In this document: positions 1 through 9,669 of the stretch, piece after piece
How the letters are laid out: the number at the start of each line of letters is the position of its first letter
Position numbering within the stretch: position 1 is the first letter of the stretch
Origin: Copromyces sp. CBS 386.78
Taxonomy: Eukaryota > Ascomycota > Sordariomycetes > Sordariales > Sordariaceae
DNA: 28,855 bases
NCBI GenBank assembly: GCA_030685235.1
Contig: MU839309.1
Location: 1-28,855 of the forward strand
Reading direction: 5' to 3'
Program-made: the position numbers and the translations under genes
The notes under the pieces: model-generated
Database searches by the model: none
Told to the model about the DNA's origin: nothing
Seen by the model: only the letters and a program-made list of their open reading frames with translations

Positions 1-90
1 TTTTATTTTTATTTTTATTTTTATTTTTATTTTTATTTTTATTTTTATTTTTATTTTTATTTTTATTTTTATTTTTATTTTTATTTTTAT
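1..90. repeat. (TTTTTA)n microsatellite
   Basis: About fifteen copies of the hexamer TTTTTA run from the left edge, so the array may extend outside the window. A shorter run of the same hexamer is found at 28371-28400, next to the ~156-bp module, so the hexamer may be the A-rich tail of a dispersed element read on the opposite strand. That link is an inference. Confidence 0.95.
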
Positions 91-100
91 GTTTACTAGC

Positions 101-224
101 TATCCACGGTCGCATTTACTACGGTGAGTCGCATTTACTACGGTGAGTCGCATTCACTACGGTGAGTCGTATTCACTACGGTGAGTCGCATTTACCACGG
201 TCGCATTCACCACGGTCGCATTCC
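101..224. repeat. 19-bp tandem array
   Basis: Four consecutive 19-bp units (111-186) of the form CGCATTYACTACGGTGAGT are followed by two 15-bp units lacking the terminal GAGT (187-216) and a fragment. Differences between units are C/T transitions. The array is not AT-rich and keeps CpA, unlike most of the window. It lies outside the part of element X conserved between copies, so it may be copy-specific interior sequence. From 225 to 381 I see no gene or recognisable repeat. Confidence 0.9.
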
Positions 225-381
225 AAGGAAAACTCTTCTTTTCGATTTTTCTCAACAACCAGACCTCGTAACACAATGTAAAAAGCACCAAAATGACCGC
301 ATAATTGAGGCGAACATTTTAACAGTTTTTTCATTTGGATGCATTTCTTCGTTGAGGAGTGGTGTTGCCGAGAGCGTTTAA

Positions 382-1087
382 TGCACGGGCCTCGAGTTCA
401 GCTAAGTTTCCAAATTTCCCGATTAGGACGATGGGCTCCGCAATTAATTGCATTTGGCCCAGTATAGACCGAAAACGCTAGCTGGGTAGACTCAAATCCC
501 TCCCTGGGTAGACTAAACCCACTTTTATCGCTAAGTAAACCCAACCAGCCAGCCAGCCCAGTCCAGCCAGTATAGCCGTGCCAGCCGTGCACATCGCTAC
601 CCAACCGCCACGCCGCCGTTGCGCTGTCTGTTAGCGATCGTTAGTCTGGTGCAATTGAATGAAGTTATCGCGAGATTTTACTTTGGTGTTGAATAACCGT
701 TTGCAGTGACATACCTCGCCCGCCCGCCGCACGTCGCGTGTTCGATCGAGCAAGTCAGACTGCCAGCCCAGCCGACTATGTGCAGCAACTGGGCCAGCAT
801 GGGGGACAGTACCTAGTTATAGTGACAATAACCGTATTAACCGCTGGCTGGCTGGCTGGGCTTCAAGGTACTCAGCGATAAAAGTGGGTTTAGTCTACCC
901 AGGGAGGGATTTGAGTCTACCCAGCTATCCATTTCGAGTATAGACAGAACCGCCGCTCCTTCCAGTTTCGGCGCTTCGATGGGTGGGCCCATGGACCACG
1001 CGACCTTTGGTGCCGTGCGGTTCTTCTATAACACCTTTGGGCCCGCCCCGATCGAAGCGCCTCCACGGTGGAAGGATGGGCGTTTCA
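382..1087. mobile_element. Element X, copy 1 (right end, interrupted)
   Basis: Positions 382-478 plus 928-1087 match, as the reverse complement, the tract 17093-17308 of a second copy. Shared blocks include TGCACGGGCC, the GCAATTAATTGC palindrome and a purine/pyrimidine stretch ending CCTCCACGGTGGAAGG. Both copies stop at the same base, with terminus TGGGCGTTTCA at 1077-1087, the complement of the TGAAACGCCCA end at 17093. The left end is not identified and may lie outside the window. MITE-1 splits this copy. No coding sequence is apparent, so this is probably a non-autonomous TIR element. The superfamily is not recognised. Confidence 0.7.
479..927. mobile_element. MITE-1 with 54-bp perfect TIRs, TA target site
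   Basis: Positions 479-532 and 874-927 are perfect 54-bp inverted repeats including the flanking TA. The likely element is 481-925 with TA duplicated, as for Tc1/mariner-type elements. The repeats continue imperfectly inward through runs of CCAGCCAGCC. Each TIR contains CTGGGTAGACT twice, 22 bp apart (482 and 504). The interior is GC-rich, keeps CpA, and has no transposase reading frame, so it is non-autonomous. It lies inside element X copy 1, next to a small duplication of a block reading AGTATAGAC. Confidence 0.85.
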
Positions 1088-1626
1088 ATTAAATATTTAA
1101 TACTATTTATAATACACTTTACTTTTATTATACCCTAAAGTTCCCTAATTTTATTTATAGTACCCCGAACTTTAATTTTTTTATATACTATAAAATTTTT
1201 GCGGATAATATTTATTATATCGATATTAAGAATAAGTTTCTTCTTACGGTCTTATTTCGTTTCCTCTTTTAACGTTCTTCGAAATATTATTAAGTAGAGT
1301 ATTACCTATACAATTATTAATACGAAATATATATTAGATAGTCCTTTAGGTTTTTATAATAAGTATAATACTATATAGGTTGCAGCCGTTACTTTATTTC
1401 GCATTAAAGGCAATTATACCTTTATGCTTTATTATTTTTATAGCGCTACTACCTATTTCTTTTTTACTATATATAAATACTTAATTGTAAACGGTCTTAT
1501 AATTAATTTTAATACCCTCCTATACTATTAGAATATAAAAGTTAATAATTATTATTTTAAGGGATATTATAAAATATTTTTATCCAATAGTACTACTACT
1601 CCCGTCCTTAGAATTAGTAGGAGAAG
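1088..1626. other. AT-rich RIP-altered DNA, unidentified
   Basis: This stretch between the end of element X and the 3' LTR of element A has the same poverty of CpA/TpG as the retroelements and no open frame of note. A minus-strand frame around 1200-1450 reads with scattered stops and could be a decayed coding region, but I recognise no family. It is presumably an older repeat into which both X and A inserted. Confidence 0.5.
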
Positions 1627-1867
1627 TATCATGGGGCGCGAGCAAGCACTAAGGTAACATGTTGATTGTTGTGCGAGGAACCAGAAGAGGAACCTATGCG
1701 CACACGAGAACTATGTAGGGCATGGTGTGGAGCCCTATAACTATAAGTCTACAGGGCGGCACCATGCGTGCTAGCTGTACTATACTTAGACAATTGTATT
1801 TAACTAGCTATACTAATATAATATAGCACCTCTATCTATTTACAAAGAGCAGGCAATACCTATAATA
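1627..1867 (-). repeat. 3' LTR of element A
   Basis: On the plus strand this 241-bp block opens with TATCATGGGG and closes with CCTATAATA just before a pyrimidine-rich tract. The LTRs of elements C and D have the same layout (opening TATTACGGGG or TATCACGGGG). The usual TG..CA ends appear as TA, as expected when RIP acts on CA and TG. The partner LTR is not in the window, so the boundaries rest on comparison with C and D. Confidence 0.75.
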
Positions 1868-1882
1868 CTAACCCCCTCTTAA
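1868..1882 (-). promoter_or_regulatory. Polypurine tract of element A
   Basis: The minus strand reads TTAAGAGGGGGTTAG immediately upstream of the LTR, the expected position of the plus-strand primer of an LTR retrotransposon. Equivalent tracts occur at 15530-15544 (C) and 24699-24713 (D). The run has been spared by RIP because it holds no CpA. Confidence 0.8.
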
Positions 1883-2037
1883 ATTAATTCCCGGCTTCAA
1901 AATCTATTTAAAACCGTTTAGAAACCATTAATATCTATAAAGTGGATTATACTAAGGCGGGTAAGCGTTTAGCGCTAAGCCGCCTATCAAGGGGTCGAAT
2001 ACCAATTAAAATATTATTAAATATACCCCTTTTACAA

Positions 2038-2475
2038 GAGAAGCTCTATCCGCACGTGGATAAAACTCTATCCGCACGTGGATCCACTTTGCTTTTTTGA
2101 ATATAACTCAGTCAAACCTTGATATATAAAACTGAAAGTAATACCAAATTACTCGCCAAATTCTACTGGATTTTTAGAAGCAAGTATTAACCTTATAGCC
2201 CTAAGCGTCATCGAAATCTTACTTTTTGAGACTTTTGAACTTTTAATTCTCTTAATTTTTTATTTATAAAAGCTTCTTCTTCCTAGGGTTTTCGTAGGCT
2301 ACCGAGTATATACGTTCTTGGAATAGGTACTGTTGGATAGAGAAAAAAATAAGGAAAAATATGATTTACTTTTTGCCTATTAATAAAGCGTCCAAGTACT
2401 GAAAAGGGGATACTGAAATTTACTTTTTTTTCCACGTGCGGATAGAGTTTTATCCACGTGCGGATAGAGTTTCTC
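2038..2475. mobile_element. MITE-2 with 45-bp TIRs and 8-bp target duplication
   Basis: Inverted repeats at 2038-2082 and 2431-2475 match at 44 of 45 positions. They are flanked by a perfect TTTTACAA duplication (2030-2037 and 2476-2483). An 8-bp duplication is typical of the hAT superfamily, but the termini (GAGAARCTCTATCC) are not a hAT end I recognise. Each TIR carries CTCTATCCGCACGTGGA twice, 22 bp apart. The 348-bp core has no transposase frame and keeps CpA, while the surrounding element A is heavily mutated. It is a non-autonomous insertion. Confidence 0.9.
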
Positions 2476-2577
2476 TTTTACAAAGAATATTCGATTATTA
2501 CCTTAAATAATCCTAAATAAGTTTAAAACGTTCCTAATTATTTTATAAGCTTCCTATCTATACTTTACTATTATTAA

Positions 2578-2665
2578 CCCCCGACGGGGGGTACTATAGG
2601 GACGCCCGTAGTATAGTAATATATAGGGACGCTTATATCCCTACTAGTATCGTAGATTATAGAAG
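2578..2665. other. Conserved hairpin cluster in the 3' region of element A
   Basis: CCCCC and GGGGG tracts flank GAC at 2578-2591. They are followed by inverted TACTATA/TAGTATAGTA and then TAGGGA...TATCCCTA. The same three-hairpin arrangement occurs at 15849-15935 in element C. It lies between the chromodomain end and the LTR. More broadly, 1883-2037 and 2484-3050 hold no readable gene but align by eye with 15546-16250 of C, so this is shared 3' element sequence. Confidence 0.65.
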
Positions 2666-3049
2666 CCCTCTATTCGAATTTCGTTTATAATCGCTATAAT
2701 TATCTTTTCTCTATTTTATAACTAATTCCCCTTTCCTTACTAACTGTAATATAAAATCTTAATTGTATAGGCTCTAACTGTTAGTTAGGGGGGTTGGGTT
2801 ACTAGGGGAAAGGAGACGTAGGTCCGCTGTAAAATATATTATCTCCCGGTTACTATTAATAATACCCTTACTACTATAGTAAAGTATCTATAAGGCGATT
2901 CGGCTAAGATACGTAGAATAAGCCGTACTAAACTCCTTATTTTTTATATCTTTTATTAATATCGTTTTATTTATTATTCAATTTTATACTCCGCTTAACC
3001 TACTAGTTATTCGCCTTTAGAATAACCGTAATAGGGACTAGAGAGGGCA

Positions 3050-5093
3050 CCTCAATTTAAGTTTCTTCTACTTTCAGCTAAGCTTTAAATCCCTTCCTAA
3101 AATCGATATACGGTAGTCCTAAGTCTGGTCGTTTCCTATAAAGATCCTAAACCAGCTTATAATAGCCGTCGAAATTGGCTACTAGCTATTAGTTTAGAGG
3201 GTAGTAAAAAAATTTCACTAAATAATACTAATATCCTTCTATCTTTTAGTAATTTAAAAGTTCTTTAAATTCTTAGCGTTTATCTTCTTCGAAGTTATCG
3301 CTTCTAATAATAATTATACCTTTATTAGCCTTAATATTAATAATAAGTTCTTTCTAGCCCGGTAATCCTTTAACGTATAATTTAACCCTTAATATGTTAA
3401 TAATATAAGTAACTTTTACATTATTAAGTAAGGCCCATTCTATTATATATAAATTAACCTTTATAATACGGAAAGGTCCTTTAAAATACGGCGCTAATTT
3501 ATCGTACGGCCTGCCCGTTGCGTAGTTGGCTATATTAAATATAACCTCGTCCCTAATTTTATATTTAGGGGTATTGGTATAATATTCGTTTATTACCGTT
3601 TTATATTTAGCCTACGCTTACAAAGAAGATATTTTAACGAAGTCCTAAACTTCTTTAAATTATAATACTAATTAGTTAATACTAAAAATCTACTTCTTCT
3701 ATACGTTTATTATATTTAAGGGTAGTAGTATAGACGGCTCTATTCCTATACGCGGGTAAAAATTGTAATTAGCAAAAAAGGGGGTTACTTCCGTTAATAC
3801 CGATTTAAAGTTATTATTTTAGAATTCGGCCAAAGGTAGCCAATTAACTTAATTATCTTAAACTTAATTAATAAAAGTTTATAAGTATTATTCCAATTCC
3901 GTATTAATCCTTTCTATTTAACCGTTAGTTTCCTTATAGTAAGGTATACAATATTTTAGTTTAACGCCTAATTATAATAATAATTATCTTTAAAAAGCGG
4001 AGACGAATTTAATATTTCTATTTGAAATAACGGTATTTAGTAGGTTATAAAGGGTGAAAATACGATCGATAAACTTGTTTATTAGCTCTTCCGTTATTAA
4101 ACCCTTTGTAGGTATGAAGTGCCGTTTTTTTATTAATTTATTAATAATTATTAATACGTACTAATATTCTATTCCTTTGCCCGCTCGTCGTAATTTAGGG
4201 AATAGAATTATGTAATCGATAGAAATATTGCGCTATAGCGTATAGGGGATAGGTAAAAGTTTAAGGAAACTTATTAGTAATATCTTAATAACTTTAGTCT
4301 TACTATAGGGTATATATACCTTATAATAGGTATTTACAGCGACGCCTATTCCAAGCCAGAAATAATAGTATATTATGGCTATTATTTTATCTCTCTTTAG
4401 GTAACTACCTTGTATAAAGGAGTAAGTACGATAGATTAATTCTAGTTGGACCGCCTTATTATTAAGGGGTATTATTAGCCTATTTCTAAATATTACCTTA
4501 TTATTAACTATATAGTATTCGGTAAAGGGGATTTTCAATTTCTTTTTTAAATACTTCAGCTAACAATCTCTAGATTTAATAGCTTCTCGGATATCCGTTA
4601 TTATAGGGGAATTAATGTAAGTCCGGTCTATTAAATTATTTGTATAAATATTTAGCCCGTCTTCGTCTTTTTTTCCTTCGAAATTATCTTTTAAGGTATA
4701 AATGGTAAAGGGGGCCCCGTTATCTATTATAACGTTTATTATAAAGCCTTCGCTATTTATATCTATTAATTTTTAATTAAACGAATTTTCGTTAAAGTAC
4801 GAAGGATCGATAAATAACTTTTTATTTTATTTTAACTTATCGTCTTCTATATCCCTTAGTATATATTCTAGTTTATAGTTTAGGGCGTTAGGTCTAACGT
4901 TAGTTAATCCTAATTAGTATTTAATTATAAAGTTGAATTTAAATAGAAATTTAAACTACTTTATATATTTAGGGGTAAATTTCTTTATAATATTAAATGT
5001 CTTGAAGTTGTTATAATTAATAATAATTTCGAAGGGTTAAGCGGCGCCCTCCAATTCGGGCCGCTATTTTTCTAATACTTTAATAATAACTAG
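3050..5093 (-). pseudogene. pol of element A: integrase, GPF and chromodomain region
   Basis: The minus strand gives, in order, the end of the RNase H region, an integrase N-terminus (about 4540-4230), integrase core, a motif around 3550-3460 ending in G-P-F-R-I, and a chromodomain-like segment with Y-L-V-K (about 3250). This is the C-terminal layout of chromovirus Pol. In the 101-codon open stretch 4538-4233, tyrosines at residues 39 and 46 are separated by six residues, and tyrosines 75 and 78 by two. These are the spacings of the HHCC zinc ligands, so H and C have both become Tyr. Integrase would have inserted element cDNA into chromatin marked by histone methylation. This copy cannot be functional. 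Confidence 0.8.
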
Positions 5094-5108
5094 CAACTCT
5101 TTATTATA
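5094..5108. repeat. Left target duplication of LINE-1
   Basis: CAACTCTTTATTATA here is repeated exactly at 7631-7645. Removing one copy and the intervening 2522 bp rejoins the RNase H region of element A in a form matching element C near 19390. Confidence 0.9.
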
Positions 5109-7630
5109 TTATTATTGGTCTTATACACGCTAACTATTATCTAGTCTACCCAATAGGCATACGGTGCTGCTTCTATTCGTAGTTAGGGGGAAAAACCGTA
5201 CCTTGCGGCCGGGTGAAAACCCCTTGCTTCGCCATCGTAACGGTCGCGCTGTGGCGCCGCCACCTTCCCTGTTTGTCTCCCACTCTGGATAGCCTCACCG
5301 CCCTCCTGAGGCCGTGATTATAAATTCCCGCCGTACGGTCCCTCCTATACTCGTTCTTCAATAATCACTTAACGTTTCCCAGTACTTCCTCTATCTCCCT
5401 TACTTATTCGATCTTCACCGCCAGGCGGTACTCCTACAATTTACCCAACCGCAAGGCCCAACGAAAGATCTTATCCGCACCCTATACGTCTTCGAATTAG
5501 TCGTAAAGTTATTCGATGTTTGTAGGCTATAATAAGTCCTTCAACTTTATATCTTCTATCTCTATATAATTTAATACAATATATTCGAACGTCTCCTTTT
5601 CTAACCTGTACTAGTAATAAGGTATAAGGATATCCGGTACCCTTCTTTCGAATAGGAAAGCCTTAAGGCCGATCTTCCCCGTCCTAACTTAAATTAGGAA
5701 GGAGTTTATTACTTTAGAGAAGTAGTACAACACTATATTATTATCCATATTAGGCCAAATATAGTACCGTAAAATAATTCTATTAAATTTCGCCTATACT
5801 TCAACGGCATTAATTTCTTCTTCTTTTTTATAGCTTTTACTACTTTAATATATTATTTCGCAACCTATTCTCTTTTTATAGCCGTTTCTAACTACCTTTC
5901 CCTTTCGCCCGGCGTAAATTCCCTAACTTCTCTTTATAATATAATAATTAGGGTTTAATATTAAGCCTAATTTACTTTCGCTTTACCATTAATTGGCGGC
6001 GGCTATAGTAATTTCCTTTTTTTACCCGTTTAGAGCTTTATTATAATCTTTTTAAGCGTCCCCCTTACGAAGGCCGCCGTTAAAGACTTATTAAATTAAT
6101 TTTCGAACGCCCTTACCCTCTTATTAAATAGAGGTCGAACGGTAAATAAAAAGTTTCTATTTCGATATTAAACGTTAATATTAATTTATACGCCCTAAAT
6201 ATTATTTTAAAGTAATTTATTTATATTATTATAAACGATTTTATAAGCCTTCTAAATTCCCTTAGCGGTTTTATAGGGGCGTAGTATACCGACGCCCCGT
6301 AAGTTATAACTATATAAATTCCTTTTATATATATTTCTTTCGTTCGAACTAGGTTATAGCCCTACGTTTTTACTATAATACAAATAAATATAAAAATCTA
6401 AATTAATATTTTCTTTTTAACTATTTAGAAATAAGTATAATAAATTAATTTACAATCTAACTATATTCCGAAGAACTTCGCCGATTCTATAAGGGTTAAC
6501 TAATAGTTCCCGAACGTAATTATTTCAGCTTTCGGTATTCGGGTTTTAATAAAGTAAATAAATTTAGACTTATTAGCCTCGAATTTTATACCCCTTTCTT
6601 CCATTTAAATATAGTAAATCTACTATACCTTTTAAAGCTTCTTATAATTATTTTTTATCGATTTCGAAAAAGCTAGGATATTAATATTATTTATAAAATT
6701 TATTATCACCGTCCCTCTTAACTTTTTTAACGCTTTATACAACGTAGTAATAAAAATAAGGAAGAAGATAAGTAATAAAGGAGAGCTTTAAAGTACTTTA
6801 ACGGGTATTTTAAATTCTTATAATAATTTTCTATCGAAAAATAAATTTCTCCGATAATCTATTAAAAAACTTTCGACCTAATAGAGTAACTAATATAATA
6901 GCCCCTTCTCTTATAATGTATAGAAGAACTACCAGTAATTTATTTTATTGAACGCCCCTTTAAAGTTTAAAAGTAGTAGTAAAATTATTATTCTTAACTC
7001 TTATATTATATATATTATATTAATAATAATACGGACTACAAATTCCGTCGACCTTCCCTTCCTATTTCCTATCTACTTATCCGGTAGGAACCCGTATTCC
7101 TCTACCGTTTAAACGAACTTCTCTACTATAATTACCTCTAATACCTTCCCTACGTAATTTAAAAATACAATAGGTCGCTACACACTTACTATTTTCCATT
7201 ATACTATTATCTTATTAGGTTTCTTTAATACGACTACCTTCGCGTAGCACTACCGGGACGGGAAAAAGCCGAAGGTAAAGCTCGCCGTTATAATTACTAC
7301 TAGCGCCCGGACTAGCGGCCTTCCGCAAGCTTTAAACGATTTATTAGAAAATTAATCGCTTCTAGGAGCCTTATTAAATACTATCCGGCCGAAGGTCTTA
7401 ACTACGTTGTCCGCGCTCACCTCACAGCTTATAGGTAGCTCCTTTTCCCTCCTCTCCCTCCAATCCAGTAGTTGGTTAGTAGGCATTTCGACCCCCGGGA
7501 AAAACCGTTCTACTAGTATCTTTACCTTCCCGCTATAGTCCCTTCTTTCCTCCGCATCGGCTTCTCTACGTAGCGCTGGGAGCTTCGGGGGTTCTGGCGG
7601 CAAATGACTCTGCGTCCTACCCCACCGCTC
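5109..7630 (-). mobile_element. LINE-1: 5'-truncated Tad1-like non-LTR retrotransposon
   Basis: The insertion is bounded by a perfect 15-bp duplication. On the minus strand it starts within the linker between endonuclease and RT, runs through RT, and ends in a short (AAT)n tail at 5109-5118. A truncated 5' end, a variable long target duplication and a simple A-rich tail are hallmarks of target-primed LINE insertion. The 5' 220 bp (7400-7630) and the 3' 350 bp (5160-5510) keep CpA and are GC-richer, while the middle is heavily RIP-altered. The 62-codon open stretch at 5361-5173 falls in the 3' part and is not evidently a separate gene. Confidence 0.88.
6500..7630 (-). pseudogene. Reverse transcriptase fragment of LINE-1
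   Basis: Reading down from 7630 the frame passes a charged linker (including P-P-E-P-P), then K-A-P-R-S-D at about 7362, a block containing A-C-G-R-P-L, and further RT blocks including R-P-I-V-F-L-N and K-G-R-S-T-E. These match the early RT blocks of Tad1/Jockey-group LINEs. The catalytic box appears at 6697-6686 as F-I-N-N where F-x-D-D is required, so both aspartates are asparagine. Several TAG/TAA codons interrupt the frame. The ancestral protein nicked DNA and primed cDNA synthesis at the cut; this copy is dead twice over, by truncation and by RIP. Downstream (6500-5510) the frame is too degraded to read with confidence. Confidence 0.85.
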
Positions 7631-7645
7631 CAACTCTTTATTATA
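7631..7645. repeat. Right target duplication of LINE-1
   Basis: Exact second copy of the 15-bp sequence at 5094-5108, lying directly upstream of the truncated LINE 5' end. Confidence 0.9.
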
Positions 7646-9094
7646 AATATCGTAATTACATTCGGTTATTAAATATTTAGTTAAAAAATAGGCGACTAAG
7701 TAAAGCTTACTATTATACAACTATAATAGTATACTTCCCGTAGACTAGTTAGAAGCGTTAACTTCGACTATTATCGGCTTTTCCTAATCGTAAATCTTTA
7801 AAATTAATACTATTGTAAAAGCTATTTTTAGGGCCTTAAAGGCGTCGTTATATACTTTGTCCCATCTCTAATCTACTATTTTCTTTATTAATTCGTATAG
7901 CGGTCTACCTATATATAAGAAATTAATAATAAATTTCCTATAGAAGTTAGCAAAGCCTACGCAACGCTATAGCTAGCGTTTTATTATTAGTACCTCCTAC
8001 TTAATAACTACTTCTACCTTTTCCGGATCTATTTCAATACCACTAGGCGTAATAATAAAGCCTAAATATTTGGTCTTTTAAGTGTAGAATTTATATTTAT
8101 CGATATTAATTTATAAGCCTATATTAATCAAATATTAGAATACTTCTTTAATGTACTTGACGTATTCTTTATAAATCTTTAAAAAAATTAAGATATTATC
8201 GAAGTAAGCTATCGTATAAATATCTAATATATTATATAAAATATTATTAATAAAGTTCTAAAAAGAGGCTAAACCTTCTAATAAGCCGAACGGATATACT
8301 AGTAATTTATAGAAGTTAAATTTCGTAATAAAGGCTATAAACTATTTATATTTTTTAACTATACGTAATTTATTAAACGCAGTAATAACATCTACTTTTA
8401 TAAACTACTTAGCCCTATAAATAATATCTAAAATCTCTTTGATTAATAGTAAAGGATACTTATTCTTTAGTGAAATTTCGTTAATACTTTTATAATTAAT
8501 ATAAATCCGTATACCGCCTCCTAGTTTACATATTAATAGTACTGGCCAGGCGACGTTGGAGGTAGATAATTTAATAAATCCTTTTACTAAATTATTATCC
8601 AATTATTATTTAATAACTTTAAATTCTTATAATAATATCGGTTATACTCTAGAATAGGGTAGAAATTCTACTCTTAGTTTTAATTCGATTTTATAATTGT
8701 AAAAACGGTATTCGGGTATTACGTTGGTATCTTATAAGTTAATAATATAAGAGAAATCTTTATATTCGTTTAAAAAGCGTATTTTTACTTCTTTTAAAGT
8801 ATATTTCGGCTTAATAACTTTATTTATAAACTTCTAAACATCTTCCTCTATAATACTATAAATTTTATCGATTTTAATTAAGGGGGTTAACTTCCGTTCC
8901 TATTCTTCGGTCGGTTTTTAGGGTTTACTATCCGTTATTTTCAGCGCGTATATATAGTTAACGTACTCCTTTACGGACTCGCCGGGCTAAAGGGCCTATT
9001 CTCCCTTATTCTTATTCGCGGTTCCGCTTTACAAAAATTAATAAATTCGTATATTTTAAAGTTCTTAAAATAGGGTTTATATAGTTCTCCTTAC
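7646..9094 (-). pseudogene. pol of element A: RT and RNase H
   Basis: The 65-codon open stretch 8602-8405 has the start of the Gypsy RT palm, with K-G-F-I, S-T-S, I-N-Y-K and N-K-Y-P-L motifs. About 200 bp further along, the catalytic box reads Y-F-D-N (8206-8195) instead of YFDD. RNase H begins near 7800 and is split by LINE-1. Upstream of RT, 8620-9094 should hold the protease or a gag-pol spacer but only scattered short frames remain. RT of this family copies genomic RNA into cDNA within cytoplasmic particles. The D-to-N change at the metal-binding pair would abolish activity. Confidence 0.82.
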
Positions 9095-9287
9095 TGAAAG
9101 TTATGATCATACGTAATATAGAGCCTCAATTTGAGCCTCACTCTACGTACTAGTATATAGTAGATAAGGATGTTTCAAGGGTAGTTAAGGTAAGCGGGTA
9201 CAAAAGGAAGGTAGTTATATTGTAGTCTATTAGCTCTTATTGAATGAAATAGCCTTTTTCCTACTTTCTTTTATATGCATTTTAATA
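9095..9287 (+). repeat. 5' LTR of element B (approximate)
   Basis: The right end is fixed by the primer site at 9288. The left end is placed at TGAAAGTTATG (9095) because it gives a TG start and lies just after the last element A-like sequence. The length of about 193 bp is ordinary for fungal Copia elements. The LTR keeps some CpA and contains a GAGCCTCA direct repeat near 9121-9142. There is no partner LTR in the window to confirm the start. Confidence 0.6.
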
Positions 9288-9315
9288 GGTTATAAGCCCG
9301 GCTCCCGCTACGCGG
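9288..9315 (+). promoter_or_regulatory. Primer-binding site, initiator tRNA-Met anticodon-arm type
   Basis: The sequence after the LTR begins GGTTATAAGCCCGGCTCCC. This is complementary to the anticodon arm of a eukaryotic initiator tRNA-Met (CAUAACC region) except for one G-to-A change that fits RIP. Drosophila copia is known to prime from an internal fragment of this same tRNA. The match therefore supports the Copia assignment and fixes the LTR end. Confidence 0.75.
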
Positions 9316-9438
9316 CAGTTTATACCGATATTACGGACTAGGCGCTACTAAACCGCATCCAATCTAATATATTAGCAAATATATTCTTCCGTTGTAAACG
9401 AATTAAAATTCAATCCTAGCTCTATATTCTAACTAGGG

Positions 9439-9461
9439 CGGGATAAATATATTCTATCCCG
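9439..9461 (+). other. Short hairpin in element B leader
   Basis: CGGGATA and TATCCCG form a 7-bp stem around a 9-base loop in the untranslated leader between the primer site and gag. Such positions can hold packaging or dimerisation structures in retroelements, but nothing more than the stem is visible. Confidence 0.4.
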
Positions 9462-9669
9462 TCTCCCTCGTATTATTTATTATTTAAAATACTAAGGATA
9501 CTATAAGATAGTTGGGAAAATGTATTAAAAACCGGTCTTTATCCCTTTATTCTAAAGATTAGACTACTAATTTCGTCCTATATTAGAAATGGAAGTAAAT
9601 AACGGCCCGGAAGTAGGAGAGGGTAGTTGACGTAGTTATCGACGTAGATACGACCGTCCTATTTAATTT

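Larger units (their letters stand above)
1627..9094 (-). mobile_element. Gypsy-type LTR retrotransposon A (chromovirus), RIP-inactivated and nested
   Basis: Read on the minus strand, the element has RT (about 8620-7800), RNase H, integrase (about 4570-3600), a GPF motif, a chromodomain-like tail, a polypurine tract and a 3' LTR at 1627-1867. This is the order of Ty3/Gypsy chromoviruses. It is interrupted by MITE-2 (2038-2475) and by LINE-1 (5109-7630, with 15-bp duplication). Its gag and 5' LTR are missing because Copia element B begins near 9095; they may lie beyond the window. Stops, mostly TAG/TAA where CAG, CAA or TGG would be expected, occur throughout. The right boundary is uncertain by tens of bases. 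Confidence 0.85.

Noticed and set aside
181..604. Short frames at 181-381 (+) and 398-604 (-)
   Set aside because: One runs out of the 19-bp array; the other crosses the left TIR of MITE-1 into element X. Neither is a plausible gene.
5173..5361. Basic 62-codon minus-strand frame as a small gene
   Set aside because: It falls in the unmutated 3' end of LINE-1 and a similar 3' layout occurs in LINE-2, so it is element sequence.
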